From Halorubrum sp. BV1 (GTDB taxonomy: Archaea; Halobacteriota; Halobacteria; Halobacteriales; Haloferacaceae): DNA of 64,000 nt. The notes under the pieces are model-generated. The model was not told the origin of the DNA. It did not search any database and saw only the letters and a list, made by a program, of their open reading frames with translations. Numbering within the stretch: position 1 is the stretch's first letter; each line of letters starts with the position of its first letter. Positions 27,929 through 36,624 of this stretch are shown one piece after another. Made by a program: the position numbers and the translations under genes. The stretch is taken from assembly GCF_000746205.1 (NCBI RefSeq), contig NZ_JQKV01000006.1, forward strand, positions 1-64,000, in the 5' to 3' direction.

Positions 27929-28978
27929 TCAAATTGCTGCCAACACGACCTGAAGTCCCTTCGGGAGCATGACCCCGACGAGCAGTTGCGTCCACATCGT
28001 GAAGGTCGCCGGATACTCCCGGGTGTTGGTGACGTGCCTGACCCGCTCGTGATATCGGTCAAGCTCTGTCGGCGGGTCGGCCATGTCGATCTCGCGGATA
28101 TCCCACGCCTCAAACTCCTCGCGCGCTTCCTCGTTTAACGTCTTGAGAACTCGCCGCTTGTTCTCGGTCATACACCGGTGAAGCACGTAGATTCCGAACA
28201 CCATCGCTCCCACACCGAGCGCCCACGCGGACGTGAACAAGACGTTCACCGCTAGGCCGGGCGGGTCAAACGCCTCGTATTGCAGCGCGCCTTGGATGAT
28301 GTGGGGGGCGTAGGTCGCGATCGCGTAGGCACACAACCCGAGCATCAAAAGGTAGTACGACTGTTTGAGCAGTTCTCCGAGCGGTCGCATGCCTCCAACG
28401 TTCTGCGGATCGAGAAAATCCAGTTCGATATCAGACCGCTTGATCCGCAGCGGGAGAGATATCTGAATAGAGAGGTACGTGCTCAAAAACACGGCTAAGA
28501 CCGGAACGTATCCGAACGGCGTGATCACGACGAACCGGAACACACGAGCGGGACCGCCTGCCGAATATATCTGGGAGACGGTGAGGATCCCGAGCGCGTT
28601 ATAGAGCGTGAACGCGATCCCCGCACCGACGAGCCCCCATGTGAGTCGCGGCGGGACAAGCGGTGACGGCAGGTCGTCGTACTCGAAGAGCAGGCTGTGT
28701 TCTCGCGCCCGGTCGTAGCTGTCGTACAGCGAGTACACAGCTACTGCGCCGCCTACGAGAACCACCGGACGGAGCAGCCACAACGGGTTGTCGACGAACG
28801 CGATCGGCCGGCCGACCGCCACGTTGTACGCCTGTAGCAGTACCACTTCCACCAGGACGACCGCGAGCGCATACCAGACGAGCAAGGGGACCTCGCCTGA
28901 AAACGGTAGCTGTAGATCACTGCGGGTGCCGAGATAGCTATCGGCGAGCCGATCGAACACCGGTTTGTCCGCCGTCAT
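27929..28978 (-). CDS. Haloarchaeal multi-pass membrane protein
   Basis: A 349-residue protein with about six transmembrane helices (for example VWYALAVVLVEVVLLQAY and VVITPFGYVPVLAVFLSTY) and a charged cytoplasmic segment near residues 270-320 (TENKRRVLKTLNEEAREEFEAWDIREID). No known motif is seen and I do not recognise the family. The ATG at 28978 is preferred to one 42 bp upstream because TADKPVFDRL looks like a normal N-terminus. It converges with the HTH_10 regulator, nine bases away. The stretch before it is less GC-rich than average. Confidence 0.6.
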   Translation of the reverse strand: MTADKPVFDRLADSYLGTRSDLQLPFSGEVPLLVWYALAVVLVEVVLLQAYNVAVGRPIAFVDNPLWLLRPVVLVGGAVAVYSLYDSYDRAREHSLLFEYDDLPSPLVPPRLTWGLVGAGIAFTLYNALGILTVSQIYSAGGPARVFRFVVITPFGYVPVLAVFLSTYLSIQISLPLRIKRSDIELDFLDPQNVGGMRPLGELLKQSYYLLMLGLCAYAIATYAPHIIQGALQYEAFDPPGLAVNVLFTSAWALGVGAMVFGIYVLHRCMTENKRRVLKTLNEEAREEFEAWDIREIDMADPPTELDRYHERVRHVTNTREYPATFTMWTQLLVGVMLPKGLQVVLAAI

Positions 28979-29041
28979 CGTATTAGCCTCATCCACAGTA
29001 CGGATGATAGGTTTTACCAACGTATCCCGTGGTCGCCCCGA

Positions 29042-30295
29042 TCAGCGGCGGGGCTCTCTGAGTGCGACCTCGTCTCCCTGCTCGGTCGGGAACGGCGTCT
29101 CGTCGCCTGCACCCGGTCCGCCACCCCCGAACTCGTCCCACTCCTCGTCGGTGACGAGCGCGTCGTCGAGTCGATCGATGAGGGCGTCGTCGTCCACGTC
29201 AGTGCCGATAACGACGTACTCCGTCAGCCGGTCGCCGTGCTCGTCGTCCCAGTCGAGTTCCGGGCGGTTCGACCGAAGCATGTCGCGCTCGACCGCGGGG
29301 AGGCTCGCTATCCACGGACCGAGCGCCTCGACGCGGACCGACCGTCCGGCCTGTCCGACCTGCTGACGCTGGTCCGTCCCGGCGACCCAGAGCGTCCCCT
29401 TCGAGCGGACCACGTCGTCCGGAAGGTCGCGGAGGAGCGCGGCGATCCGCTCCGGGTGGAACGGCCGTCGGCGACGGTAGGTGAACGAGGTGACGCCGTA
29501 GACTTCGTCGGGATGGCGGTGGTCGTGGCCGCCGTGAGCGTCGCCGTCGCTCTCGTGTGCGTGATCGCCGTCGTCTCTCGCCTCGTCGAGCGCACGCTTC
29601 CACCCCGGGAGGTCGCCGACCTCGCCCTCGTCGAAGATCCCCACGTCGAGAATCCGGTCCGGGTCGACGGCGGCGAACTCGGTCACGATCGTCTCGGCGC
29701 TCGGTTGGAGCGCCTCGACGAGGCCGACCGCCTCCTCGATCTCCGCGTCCGTACAGAGGTCCGCTTTGTTGCACACGACCACGTTCGATACCTCGATCTG
29801 CTCGACGAGGAGGTCGGAGAGCGGACGGTCGTCGGCGGCGTCGGGATCGGTCCGCCGCTCGGGGACGTCCGCTCCCGAGAAGGCGTCGATGAACTGCCGC
29901 GTGTCGATCACGGTGACGAGCGCGTCGACCCGATAGCGGGCGGCCGCGCGCGACTCCGTGGTGAACAGCCGCGCGACCGGCGCGGGCTCGGAGATGCCCG
30001 AGGACTCGACGACCAAGGCGTCGAAGCTGCGCTCGTTCGCGAGCCGCACGACCGCGGTCTCCAGGTCGTCTTGTAGCTCACAACAGATACAGCCGTTCGA
30101 CAGCTCCGTGACGCCCTCGACGTCGACCTCCGACTCCTCTGCGATCAGGTCGGCGTCGACGTTCACGTCTCCCATGTCGTTGACGAGGACGGCGATGTCG
30201 CGGTCGCCGGCGGTAGAGAGGAGATGGTTCAAAAGCGTCGTCTTGCCCGCCCCGAGGCTCCCCGAGAGCACGGTCACCGGGATCCGATCGGTCAT
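29042..30295 (-). CDS. COG0523/CobW-family GTPase, probable metal chaperone
   Basis: A 417-residue G3E GTPase with the P-loop LSGSLGAGKTTLLNHLL, the CxCC metal-binding site in NGCICCELQDD, and the guanine-specificity motif VVCNKADL. A histidine- and aspartate-rich stretch near residue 250 (DDGDHAHESDGDAHGGHDHR) is a likely zinc or cobalt reservoir, and a CobW_C domain follows. Such proteins load metal into target enzymes. The ATG at 30295 is used because the P-loop follows in the normal place; 30 residues of upstream open frame are not family-like. No metal transporter is adjacent, so the target is unknown. Confidence 0.88.
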   Translation of the reverse strand: MTDRIPVTVLSGSLGAGKTTLLNHLLSTAGDRDIAVLVNDMGDVNVDADLIAEESEVDVEGVTELSNGCICCELQDDLETAVVRLANERSFDALVVESSGISEPAPVARLFTTESRAAARYRVDALVTVIDTRQFIDAFSGADVPERRTDPDAADDRPLSDLLVEQIEVSNVVVCNKADLCTDAEIEEAVGLVEALQPSAETIVTEFAAVDPDRILDVGIFDEGEVGDLPGWKRALDEARDDGDHAHESDGDAHGGHDHRHPDEVYGVTSFTYRRRRPFHPERIAALLRDLPDDVVRSKGTLWVAGTDQRQQVGQAGRSVRVEALGPWIASLPAVERDMLRSNRPELDWDDEHGDRLTEYVVIGTDVDDDALIDRLDDALVTDEEWDEFGGGGPGAGDETPFPTEQGDEVALREPRR

Positions 30296-30429
30296 GCGAT
30301 CCGTTCTGTCGGCCGCCCTCTTCAACTCCTCGCCGCTGGACGGCTCAGCCACTCGGCCGCGGACATGGAGTCGGTCGTCGTCCACTGAAAGCCGATACGT
30401 TGATACGTTCGGCCCACCGACCGCGGACC

Positions 30430-30645
30430 ATGTTCCAGTACCTCTCCGCGGTCGGCGTCGCGGCGGTCGTCGCGACGATACTGATGGTCACCGCCATGCT
30501 GTATCTCGTCTGGGGCGCTATCACGAACGACGTTCACTCCCCGTCCCCGGACACCGGGGACGCCCCAGAACTCGACGAGGGATCGGAGACCGCGGACTCG
30601 ACGGACGCCCAAGGCGAACTGACGGCCGACGGCAACTCGGCTTGA
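30430..30645 (+). CDS. Small single-span membrane protein, 71 residues
   Basis: The ATG at 30430 starts MFQYLSAVGVAAVVATILMV, one transmembrane helix, followed by a soluble tail very rich in Asp, Glu, Ser and Thr. Codon use is typical. It is divergent from the GTPase, with 134 bp between starts. A T-run after the gene is a probable terminator. No known function. Confidence 0.55.
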   Translation: MFQYLSAVGVAAVVATILMVTAMLYLVWGAITNDVHSPSPDTGDAPELDEGSETADSTDAQGELTADGNSA

Positions 30646-30725
30646 CATCTTCTCCGAGCTGACGCGCGAGACGTTCTCCTCGATTCTCCGCGATCGAGCG
30701 CGGTCGTAGACGGGATCTCGTCTTC

Positions 30726-30734
30726 TTTTTTTTT
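30726..30734 (+). terminator. T9 terminator
   Basis: Nine consecutive T follow the 71-residue membrane protein gene by about 80 bp. No hairpin precedes it; T-runs alone end transcription in haloarchaea. Confidence 0.5.
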
Positions 30735-30805
30735 CGCACGGGAGCCTCAATGAGAGGTCTACCCCCGGTACTGAAGTGTACCGAACTGGCTACACTACGA
30801 ACGCA

Positions 30806-30838
30806 ATGGTTCTGGAACACACCGCCGGGTGCGCGTAA
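30806..30838 (+). other. Micro-ORF overlapping the APC transporter start
   Basis: Ten codons (MVLEHTAGCA) end in TAA that shares its last base with the transporter ATG (TAATG, 30836-30840). No convincing TATA box is seen 25-30 bp upstream, so support is weaker than for the other cases. Confidence 0.28.
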
Positions 30839-32289
30839 TGAGCAGTAGCCAGACTCGATCGCCGGAAGCCGAACTCGGGCTGCTCGACGCCACCATGATC
30901 GGGATGGGCGCGATGATCGGGGCTGGCATCTTCGTTCTCACGGGACTCGCGTCCGAAATCGCCGGACCGGCGGCGATCGTCGTCTTCGCGCTGAACGGCG
31001 TCGTCACGGCGTTCACCGGGCTCTCGTACGCCGAACTCGCCGCGTCGATCCCGAAAAGCGGCGGCGGGTACGCGTTCGTCCGCGAGATATTCGACGACCT
31101 GTCGTCGTTCATGATGGGGTGGATGCTCTGGTTCGCGTACATGATCGCCGGCGCGCTGTACGCGCTCGGATTCGCGCCGAACTTCCTCGAACTGCTGCAC
31201 GTCTACGGACTGGTTCCGCCGCCGGCGCAGGTGGGAGCGATCGCCGTTCCGGTCGTCGACGTGGCCGTCCCGATCGCGTTCCTGCTGGCGTTCGTCGCGG
31301 TGCTCGGCCTGGTGGCACTCAACGCCGTCTCGACGGCGGCGAGCGGAAGCGCAGAGACCATCTTCACCATCGTCAAGGTGTGTATTCTCGTGGTGTTCGT
31401 CGGGTTCGGGTTTGCGTCGCCGATGTTTTCCGGAGCCGAGTTTCAACCCTTATTTCCCGACGGCAACGGCGCGGCCGCGGTCCTGCCGGCTATGGGCCTC
31501 ACGTTCATCGCGTTCGAGGGATACGACCTCATCACCACCGTCACGGAAGAAGTCGAAAATCCCCGCGAGAACATTCCGAAAGCGATCTTCCTCAGCCTCG
31601 CGGCGACCGTGGTCGTTTACCTGTCCGTCGTGACGGTCGCCGTCGGAACGCTCGGGGCCGCCGGGCTCGCGGACGCCGGTGAGGCCGGTATCGCCACCGC
31701 GGCGACCTCGTTCATGCCGACCGGGTTACCGATCATCCAGAACGGCGGGGCGCTCATCGTCTTCGGGGCGGTGTTCTCGACTTTGACCGCGCTGAACGCG
31801 GTCGTGATCGCCTCCTCGCGGGTCGCGTTCTCGATGGGGCGGGAGGGACAGTTGCTCCCCTCGTTCGGCCAGATCCACCACCGCTACGGGACGCCGTTCG
31901 TCGCGATCCTCGCCAGTGCGGTCGTGATGCTCGGGTCGGTGGCGCTGCCGACACAGAGCGCCGGAAACATGTCGAGCCTGTTTTTCTTACTGTCGTTCGT
32001 TATCGTCAACATCGCCGTGATCAGGCTCCGCCGGGAGCGGCCGAACATGAACCGCCCGTACACGATCCCCTTCTATCCGGCTCCGCCTCTGATCGGCATC
32101 GCGCTCAACCTGATCTTGACGGCCGTCCTCGTGGAGTACCTACTCCGGACGGACCCGCTGGCGCTCGGACTCAGCGCGGGATGGATCGGCCTCGGCGGCG
32201 TCGCCTACGTCGGCCTCGACAGACTCCGGACGCCGTCGGCGAACGACACTGCAACCGTCGACACCGAGGAAGACACCAACAATCAGTAA
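30838..32289 (+). CDS. APC-superfamily transporter
   Basis: A 483-residue permease with about twelve transmembrane helices, beginning with ATMIGMGAMIGAGIFVLTG, the APC helix-1 signature, and FEGYDLITTVTEEVENPREN after helix 6, as in cationic amino-acid transporters. The C-terminus is short and acidic with no Usp domain. It resembles the membrane half of the permease at 15444. The ATG at 30838 is preferred over a GTG nine bases upstream. A TrkA-like gene follows seven bases after the stop, so a nucleotide-gated two-protein transporter is likely. Substrate unknown. Confidence 0.88.
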   Translation: MSSSQTRSPEAELGLLDATMIGMGAMIGAGIFVLTGLASEIAGPAAIVVFALNGVVTAFTGLSYAELAASIPKSGGGYAFVREIFDDLSSFMMGWMLWFAYMIAGALYALGFAPNFLELLHVYGLVPPPAQVGAIAVPVVDVAVPIAFLLAFVAVLGLVALNAVSTAASGSAETIFTIVKVCILVVFVGFGFASPMFSGAEFQPLFPDGNGAAAVLPAMGLTFIAFEGYDLITTVTEEVENPRENIPKAIFLSLAATVVVYLSVVTVAVGTLGAAGLADAGEAGIATAATSFMPTGLPIIQNGGALIVFGAVFSTLTALNAVVIASSRVAFSMGREGQLLPSFGQIHHRYGTPFVAILASAVVMLGSVALPTQSAGNMSSLFFLLSFVIVNIAVIRLRRERPNMNRPYTIPFYPAPPLIGIALNLILTAVLVEYLLRTDPLALGLSAGWIGLGGVAYVGLDRLRTPSANDTATVDTEEDTNNQ

Positions 32290-32296
32290 TACTGAC

Positions 32297-32950
32297 ATGA
32301 CCAGTAACCTTAACATCATCATCGCGGGCGGCGGACGCGTCGGCTTCCGGACGGCTGAGATACTCGCCGACCGCGGTCACGACGTGACGATTATCGAACG
32401 CGACGAGCGAACCGTCTCGAACATCGCCGACGAGTGGACGGCGACTGTTATCGAGGGTGACGCGACCGATCCGGACATCATCGAACAGGCCGGCATCGAA
32501 CGGGCCGACGCGATCGCGGCGCTCACGGGCGTCTCGGGACTGAACCTCGCGGTGTGCCTGGCCGCCGCCGAGCTGGCACCCGGCATCCGGACCGTCGCGC
32601 GCATCGACAGCGCCGTCGGCGACGCCTACACTCGGTTCGTCGACGCCGTGCTCTCCCCCGAGCGGGCCGGTGCCCGCCTCGCGGCGAACGAGATCCTCGG
32701 CAGCGATGTCCAGACGCTCGCCGACGTGACCGGGACGCTTGACATCATGCTCGTCCGCGTCGCAGAGGGGGCCCCAGCCGCCGGGAAACAACTGACCGAC
32801 GTTCGGTTCCCAGCGGGAACGCTGATCGTCTCGGACGACGACGGACAGCGGATCGCCCGCTCGGACACGACGCTCTCGCCCGGACGCCGCTACGTCGTCG
32901 CCGTCGAGCCGGACGTCGCCGAGGAAGTGATGAATCTGATGCGCGGGTGA
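32297..32950 (+). CDS. TrkA/RCK-type NAD-binding regulatory subunit
   Basis: A 217-residue protein with an N-terminal TrkA_N Rossmann domain (IIIAGGGRVGFRTAEILADRGHDVTIIERD, given here as its first 20 residues IIIAGGGRVGFRTAEILADR, then an acidic ribose-binding residue) and a C-terminal TrkA_C/RCK_C domain from about 135. Such subunits gate potassium channels and other transporters on binding NAD(H), ATP or cyclic di-AMP. No Trk membrane subunit is nearby; the partner is most likely the APC transporter seven bases upstream. Confidence 0.9.
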   Translation: MTSNLNIIIAGGGRVGFRTAEILADRGHDVTIIERDERTVSNIADEWTATVIEGDATDPDIIEQAGIERADAIAALTGVSGLNLAVCLAAAELAPGIRTVARIDSAVGDAYTRFVDAVLSPERAGARLAANEILGSDVQTLADVTGTLDIMLVRVAEGAPAAGKQLTDVRFPAGTLIVSDDDGQRIARSDTTLSPGRRYVVAVEPDVAEEVMNLMRG

Positions 32951-33037
32951 GACCGGTGTCTCGATCCGGCCCGACGCCGCGCCCGGAGTGGCATCCGAGC
33001 CGCCTCAGCAGCCGAACCACGGTCGACACCGCGATAG

Positions 33038-33044
33038 CTTTTAA
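33038..33044 (+). promoter_or_regulatory. Core promoter of the 33069-34365 unit
   Basis: CTTTTAA lies 25-31 bp before the ATG at 33069, consistent with a leaderless transcript covering the 98-residue gene and the ArsA-like ATPase. Confidence 0.5.
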
Positions 33045-33068
33045 CCGAGTCGAGCGTCACGGTCACTC

Positions 33069-33365
33069 ATGAGTATCGCAGACCGAATCGCGGTCTTTCG
33101 CGCGGAGCTCGAAGAGTGGCTCCGCGGTCTCTACCACGGCATGATCACGCACCCGGCCTACGAGAAGATAGAGAAGGAGGCCGAAGACGCCGAAGACGAG
33201 TTCATGCTCGCGTGTTTCCCCGACGCCTTCGGCATCCCGTCTCCGGTCTCGTACTACACCGCCGAGCTGCTTCCGTATCTCGAAGACGAGTTCGAGGCCT
33301 GGGAGCGCCGGCTGTGGGACCGCGAGAGCCTCATCGAGCGGAAGGGCCAGCAGTACCACTTCTGA
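33069..33365 (+). CDS. Small conserved acidic protein upstream of an ArsA-type ATPase
   Basis: A 98-residue mostly helical acidic protein with many aromatic residues (ELEEWLRGLYHGMITHPAY; YYTAELLPYLEDEFEAWERR). No cysteine motif other than one Cys in EFMLACFPDAFG and no membrane segment. I do not recognise a named family. Its position directly before the ArsA/Get3 gene, with a stop-start overlapping micro-ORF in between, suggests a partner or adaptor for that ATPase, by context only. Confidence 0.65.
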   Translation: MSIADRIAVFRAELEEWLRGLYHGMITHPAYEKIEKEAEDAEDEFMLACFPDAFGIPSPVSYYTAELLPYLEDEFEAWERRLWDRESLIERKGQQYHF

Positions 33366-33394
33366 TGGACGCGACAGCTATGGAGGTCCGGTGA
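33365..33394 (+). other. Micro-ORF bridging the 98-residue gene and the ArsA-type gene
   Basis: Nine codons (MDATAMEVR) start on the last base of the upstream stop codon (TGATG) and end in a TGA embedded in the GTGATG at the ATPase start (33391-33396). The chain of overlaps would let one ribosome pass through all three frames. Confidence 0.35.
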
Positions 33395-34365
33395 TGGAGC
33401 GGTTCGTCTTCTTCGGCGGGAAAGGCGGCGTCGGCAAGACGACCGTCTCGTGTGCGTACGCCTACCGCTGTGCGGACGCGGGGGTCCGCACGCTCGTCGT
33501 CTCGACGGACCCGGCACACTCGGTGTCGGACGTGTTCGATCAGCAGTTCGGCGACGACCCCGAGTCGGTCGCGGGCGTCGATCGACTGGACGCGATGGAG
33601 ATCGACCCCGAAGACGAGATGCAACGCCACCTCCAAGAGATCCGAGAGGGACTCTCGGAGCAGGTGTCGACCGCGATGGTCTCGGAGATCAACCGGCAAC
33701 TGGAGATGTCACACGGCACGCCGGGCGCGTACGAGGCCGCCCTGTTCGACGCGTTCGTGACCGTGATGCGCGAGGAAAGCGATCCGTACGACCGGGTGGT
33801 CTTCGACACCGCGCCGACGGGGTCGACGCTGCGGCTGCTCGGTCTCCCAGAGTTCCTCGGCGACTGGATCGACCGGCTGCTGTACAAGCGTAAACAGTCC
33901 ATCGACCTCTTCGAGAAGGCGGCGATCGGCGACATGGAGCCGCGACGGTTGATGGACGGCGACCCGGTCTTGGAGCGACTACAGCGGCGCAAGGAGTTCT
34001 TCGAGTACGCCGGCGACGCGATGCGAAACAACGCCGCGTTCTTTCTCGTGTTGAACCCGGATCAGCTCTCCGTCAACGAGACGGGACGGGCGATCGAGGG
34101 GTTCACCGACCGCGATCTGCGGGTTCGGGGACTCGTCGCGAACAAGCTCACGCCGCCGCCCGACGACGACGAAGACGGCCGCGGTGCCCGCTACCTCCGA
34201 GACAAGGTGCAAACCGAGCGAGACCGGATCCAACAGGTCCGCGAGGGGTTCGAGCCGCCGCTGGTCGCCGAGATCGAGTCGCGCACACGCGAAGTGCGCG
34301 GGAGCCTGCTCTCTGACGTCGCCGCCGAACTCGACGTCGAGACGTCACCGCCGAATTCGACGTAA
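33394..34365 (+). CDS. ArsA/Get3-family ATPase
   Basis: A single-domain ATPase of 323 residues, with the deviant Walker A FFGGKGGVGKTTVSCAYAY at the N-terminus, the switch region VSTDPAHSVSDVF, and DTAPTGSTLRLL, the ArsA/Get3 signature. Archaeal members are Get3-like and may guide tail-anchored membrane proteins rather than pump arsenite; no arsenic genes are nearby. The ATG at 33394 is chosen, with GTG at 33391 equally possible. The last residues (AAELDVETSPPNST) lie in a tandem duplication that appears to have changed the reading frame and the C-terminus. Confidence 0.9.
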   Translation: MERFVFFGGKGGVGKTTVSCAYAYRCADAGVRTLVVSTDPAHSVSDVFDQQFGDDPESVAGVDRLDAMEIDPEDEMQRHLQEIREGLSEQVSTAMVSEINRQLEMSHGTPGAYEAALFDAFVTVMREESDPYDRVVFDTAPTGSTLRLLGLPEFLGDWIDRLLYKRKQSIDLFEKAAIGDMEPRRLMDGDPVLERLQRRKEFFEYAGDAMRNNAAFFLVLNPDQLSVNETGRAIEGFTDRDLRVRGLVANKLTPPPDDDEDGRGARYLRDKVQTERDRIQQVREGFEPPLVAEIESRTREVRGSLLSDVAAELDVETSPPNST

Positions 34366-34404
34366 TCGCCGAACTCGACGTCGAGACGTCACCGCCGAAT
34401 TCGA
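34323..34404 (+). repeat. 44-bp tandem duplication over the 3' end of the ArsA-type gene
   Basis: A 38-bp block at 34323-34360 recurs exactly at 34367-34404, a 44-bp period that is not a multiple of three. The first copy encodes the last residues before the TAA at 34363-34365. Each copy is itself built of two related units beginning GCCGAACTCGAC and GCCGAATTCGA, and a partial fifth unit follows. Confidence 0.85.
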
Positions 34405-34677
34405 TACCGAGACGTCGCAGCCGGTCCGTCGCGGATCGGCGGCGGGCGACGCGCACCGACTGACCGACGCGCGCGAGTGCCCGCTGAAGAGCGCGCGCAA
34501 GAGCGCGCGCGAAGGCATTCAACGCGAATCCACAGTTTCTTTTATATTGGGTAGGAGTGACAAGACTGCACTCGGCGGCTGATCTCGACCGAGGCGGCCG
34601 TTTTTCGGGTCTATCGTCACGATTGAAGACAATACTTAAGTATTCGATCGTGAACCACTATCACGAGGCAGGGAACC
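34366..34677 (+). other. Gap between the ArsA-type gene and cstA
   Basis: The 312 bp hold the second duplication copy, a tandem pair of the 12-mer AAGAGCGCGCGC (34487-34510), a TATA-like TTTATATTGG (34541-34550), and the cstA control region with a 14-bp palindrome. No credible gene. Confidence 0.6.
34631..34644 (+). promoter_or_regulatory. 14-bp palindrome upstream of cstA
   Basis: AATACTTAAGTATT is a perfect palindrome ending 33 bp before the cstA ATG, at the place where a TATA box would be for a transcript starting near the gene. It could be an operator overlapping the core promoter. A second AT-rich element at 34541-34550 could be an alternative upstream promoter. Confidence 0.5.
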
Positions 34678-36525
34678 ATGACAAGTGTAATCTGGATCGT
34701 AGTTGCCGTGCTCGGCACGTTCACCGTCGGGTATATGGGATACTCGCGGTACCTCTCGCGGTTCGTCGACCTTGACGACAGCCGAGAGACGCCGGCACAC
34801 AAGTACGAAGACGGACAGGAGTACGTACCGGCGAAAAAGCCGGTACTACTGGGGCATCACTTTTCGAGTATCGCGGGCGGCGCGCCGATCGTCGGTCCGA
34901 TCACGGCGGGAGCCATCTGGGGATGGGTCCCGGCGCTTCTGTGGGTGGCCATCGGAAACCCGCTTATGGGGGCGGTTCACGACTTCATCTCGCTGTCGAG
35001 CTCGATCCGACACGAGGGTCGGTCGATCGGATACATCGTCGGCCAGTACGTCGGCGAGCGCGGGAAGGACCTGCTCCTGTGGTTCGCGTTCCTCACGATC
35101 ATCCTCGTCGTGGCGGTGTTCGCGCTCGTGGTCGGGATCGTGTTCAACGCGTACCCGCAGGTGACGACCGCGAGCTTCGTGTACATCCTCTTGGCGTTGG
35201 CGTTCGGGGTGTACCTCTACCAGCTCAACGGTCCGTTCATCCCGGGAACGATCCTCTTCGTCGCCGGCGTGTTCGCCGGCGTCTGGCTCGGCATTCAGTA
35301 CCCGGTCGCGCTGTTCGAACTGGCCGGCGACGCCAGTCACCCGGCCGGCACCTTCGTGCTGTTCAGTGGCACCGGAAGCTGGGTCCCCGGCGCAGCGGCG
35401 CTCGGCGGTAACACCGCGGCGTGGATCCCGATAATCATGGTGTACGGCGCGGTCGCGAGTGCGCTCCCGGTGTGGGTGCTTCTCCAACCGCGAGATTACC
35501 TCTCATCGTTCCTGCTGTACGCGGGTGTCGGTGGTGGAGTCATTGCGATCATCGTCGGCACGATCCTCGGAACGTCCGCACAGCCGCTCGTCATCGATTC
35601 GTCGATCGGCGCGTTCGAGGGCTTCTGGGGCGTCGAAGCGGCGGGGCTGTATCCGCTGTTCCCGCTGCTTTTCATCACGATCGCCTGCGGGACGATAAGC
35701 GGGTTCCACTCGCTCGTCTCTTCGGGAACCACCTCGAAACAGCTGAACAAGGAGAGCGACGCCCGCCTCATCGGCTACGGTGGGATGCTCGGCGAGGGAT
35801 TACTCGCAGCGCTGGCACTCTCGACGCTGGCGATCGCTGGGGTCACCTCCGGCGGCGGTATCGGCCGTGCACTCCCGAACTTCGCCGACGGTGGCGGGAT
35901 CATCCTCACGAGCCTCGGGATTCCGGAGACGCTCGGTGCCGTGTTCATGGCGCTCGTCCTGGTGAGCTTCCTTCTCACCTCGACCGACACCGCGGTCCGG
36001 CTGGGTCGGTACATGATGGAGGAGATCGTTGGCATGGACGACGGGATGACCGTAAGCGGGCTTTCACCGAACCTCGGCTCGATCGCCCGCGGTCGGTACA
36101 CCAACCCGCTCTTCCAGATCGGCATCGGCTACCTGCTCGTCATCTCCGGCGAGTGGGCGACGCTGTGGGCGCTGTTCGGCGGTGCGAACCAGTTGCTCGC
36201 GGCGCTCGCCCTGTTGACGGCCACCGTCTGGCTCGCCAACTGGGACGAGTCCAAGCAACTGATCTCTACGGGCGTCCCGATGGCGGTGATGGTGGCTATC
36301 ACCGTGCTCGGCCTCACATGGCTGGCGATCTACCAGAACCTCTATACGAACCTGATCGGCGGCGGCGCGGAGACCGTCGGCGCGCAGATCTCGTCTGCGA
36401 CGCAGATGATCCTCGCGTTCGTGCTGATCGGGCTCGCGCTGTCGCTCGTGAAGATCGGCCTCGGCAACATTCGGTCGGTCCGCGGGGGCGGTGACGCGCC
36501 CGCGGCCGAACCGAGCGACGACTGA
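34678..36525 (+). CDS. cstA: Carbon starvation protein A-family transporter
   Basis: A 615-residue membrane protein with about sixteen hydrophobic segments. Diagnostic are FDGKEYVPAK-like DGQEYVPAKKPVLLGHHFS, AGGAPIVGPITAG, and SGTTSKQLNKESDARLIGYG, all conserved in CstA/BtsT. The family imports pyruvate or peptides in bacteria and is induced by carbon shortage. The ATG at 34678 is preceded by AGGCAGGG. No sensor kinase or small YbdD-like partner is adjacent. The perfect palindrome just upstream suggests control by a dimeric regulator. Confidence 0.95.
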   Translation: MTSVIWIVVAVLGTFTVGYMGYSRYLSRFVDLDDSRETPAHKYEDGQEYVPAKKPVLLGHHFSSIAGGAPIVGPITAGAIWGWVPALLWVAIGNPLMGAVHDFISLSSSIRHEGRSIGYIVGQYVGERGKDLLLWFAFLTIILVVAVFALVVGIVFNAYPQVTTASFVYILLALAFGVYLYQLNGPFIPGTILFVAGVFAGVWLGIQYPVALFELAGDASHPAGTFVLFSGTGSWVPGAAALGGNTAAWIPIIMVYGAVASALPVWVLLQPRDYLSSFLLYAGVGGGVIAIIVGTILGTSAQPLVIDSSIGAFEGFWGVEAAGLYPLFPLLFITIACGTISGFHSLVSSGTTSKQLNKESDARLIGYGGMLGEGLLAALALSTLAIAGVTSGGGIGRALPNFADGGGIILTSLGIPETLGAVFMALVLVSFLLTSTDTAVRLGRYMMEEIVGMDDGMTVSGLSPNLGSIARGRYTNPLFQIGIGYLLVISGEWATLWALFGGANQLLAALALLTATVWLANWDESKQLISTGVPMAVMVAITVLGLTWLAIYQNLYTNLIGGGAETVGAQISSATQMILAFVLIGLALSLVKIGLGNIRSVRGGGDAPAAEPSDD

Positions 36526-36624
36526 CGTAGTCGCGGTGCGGACCGATCGGGTCCCCTGCTTTCTTCCTCCACGCGGTTCATCTTTCGAGCGGTGCCGCCG
36601 CCGAGACGTCCGTCCGGTCGCTTT

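Noticed and set aside
33394..34365. Arsenite pump ATPase as the function
   Set aside because: No arsB, arsR or metal-binding cysteine triad is evident; single-domain archaeal members are better viewed as Get3-like.
34557..34775. 72-codon frame running into cstA
   Set aside because: It overlaps cstA by about 100 bases without ending at its start codon, has no fitting TATA distance, and unusual composition.
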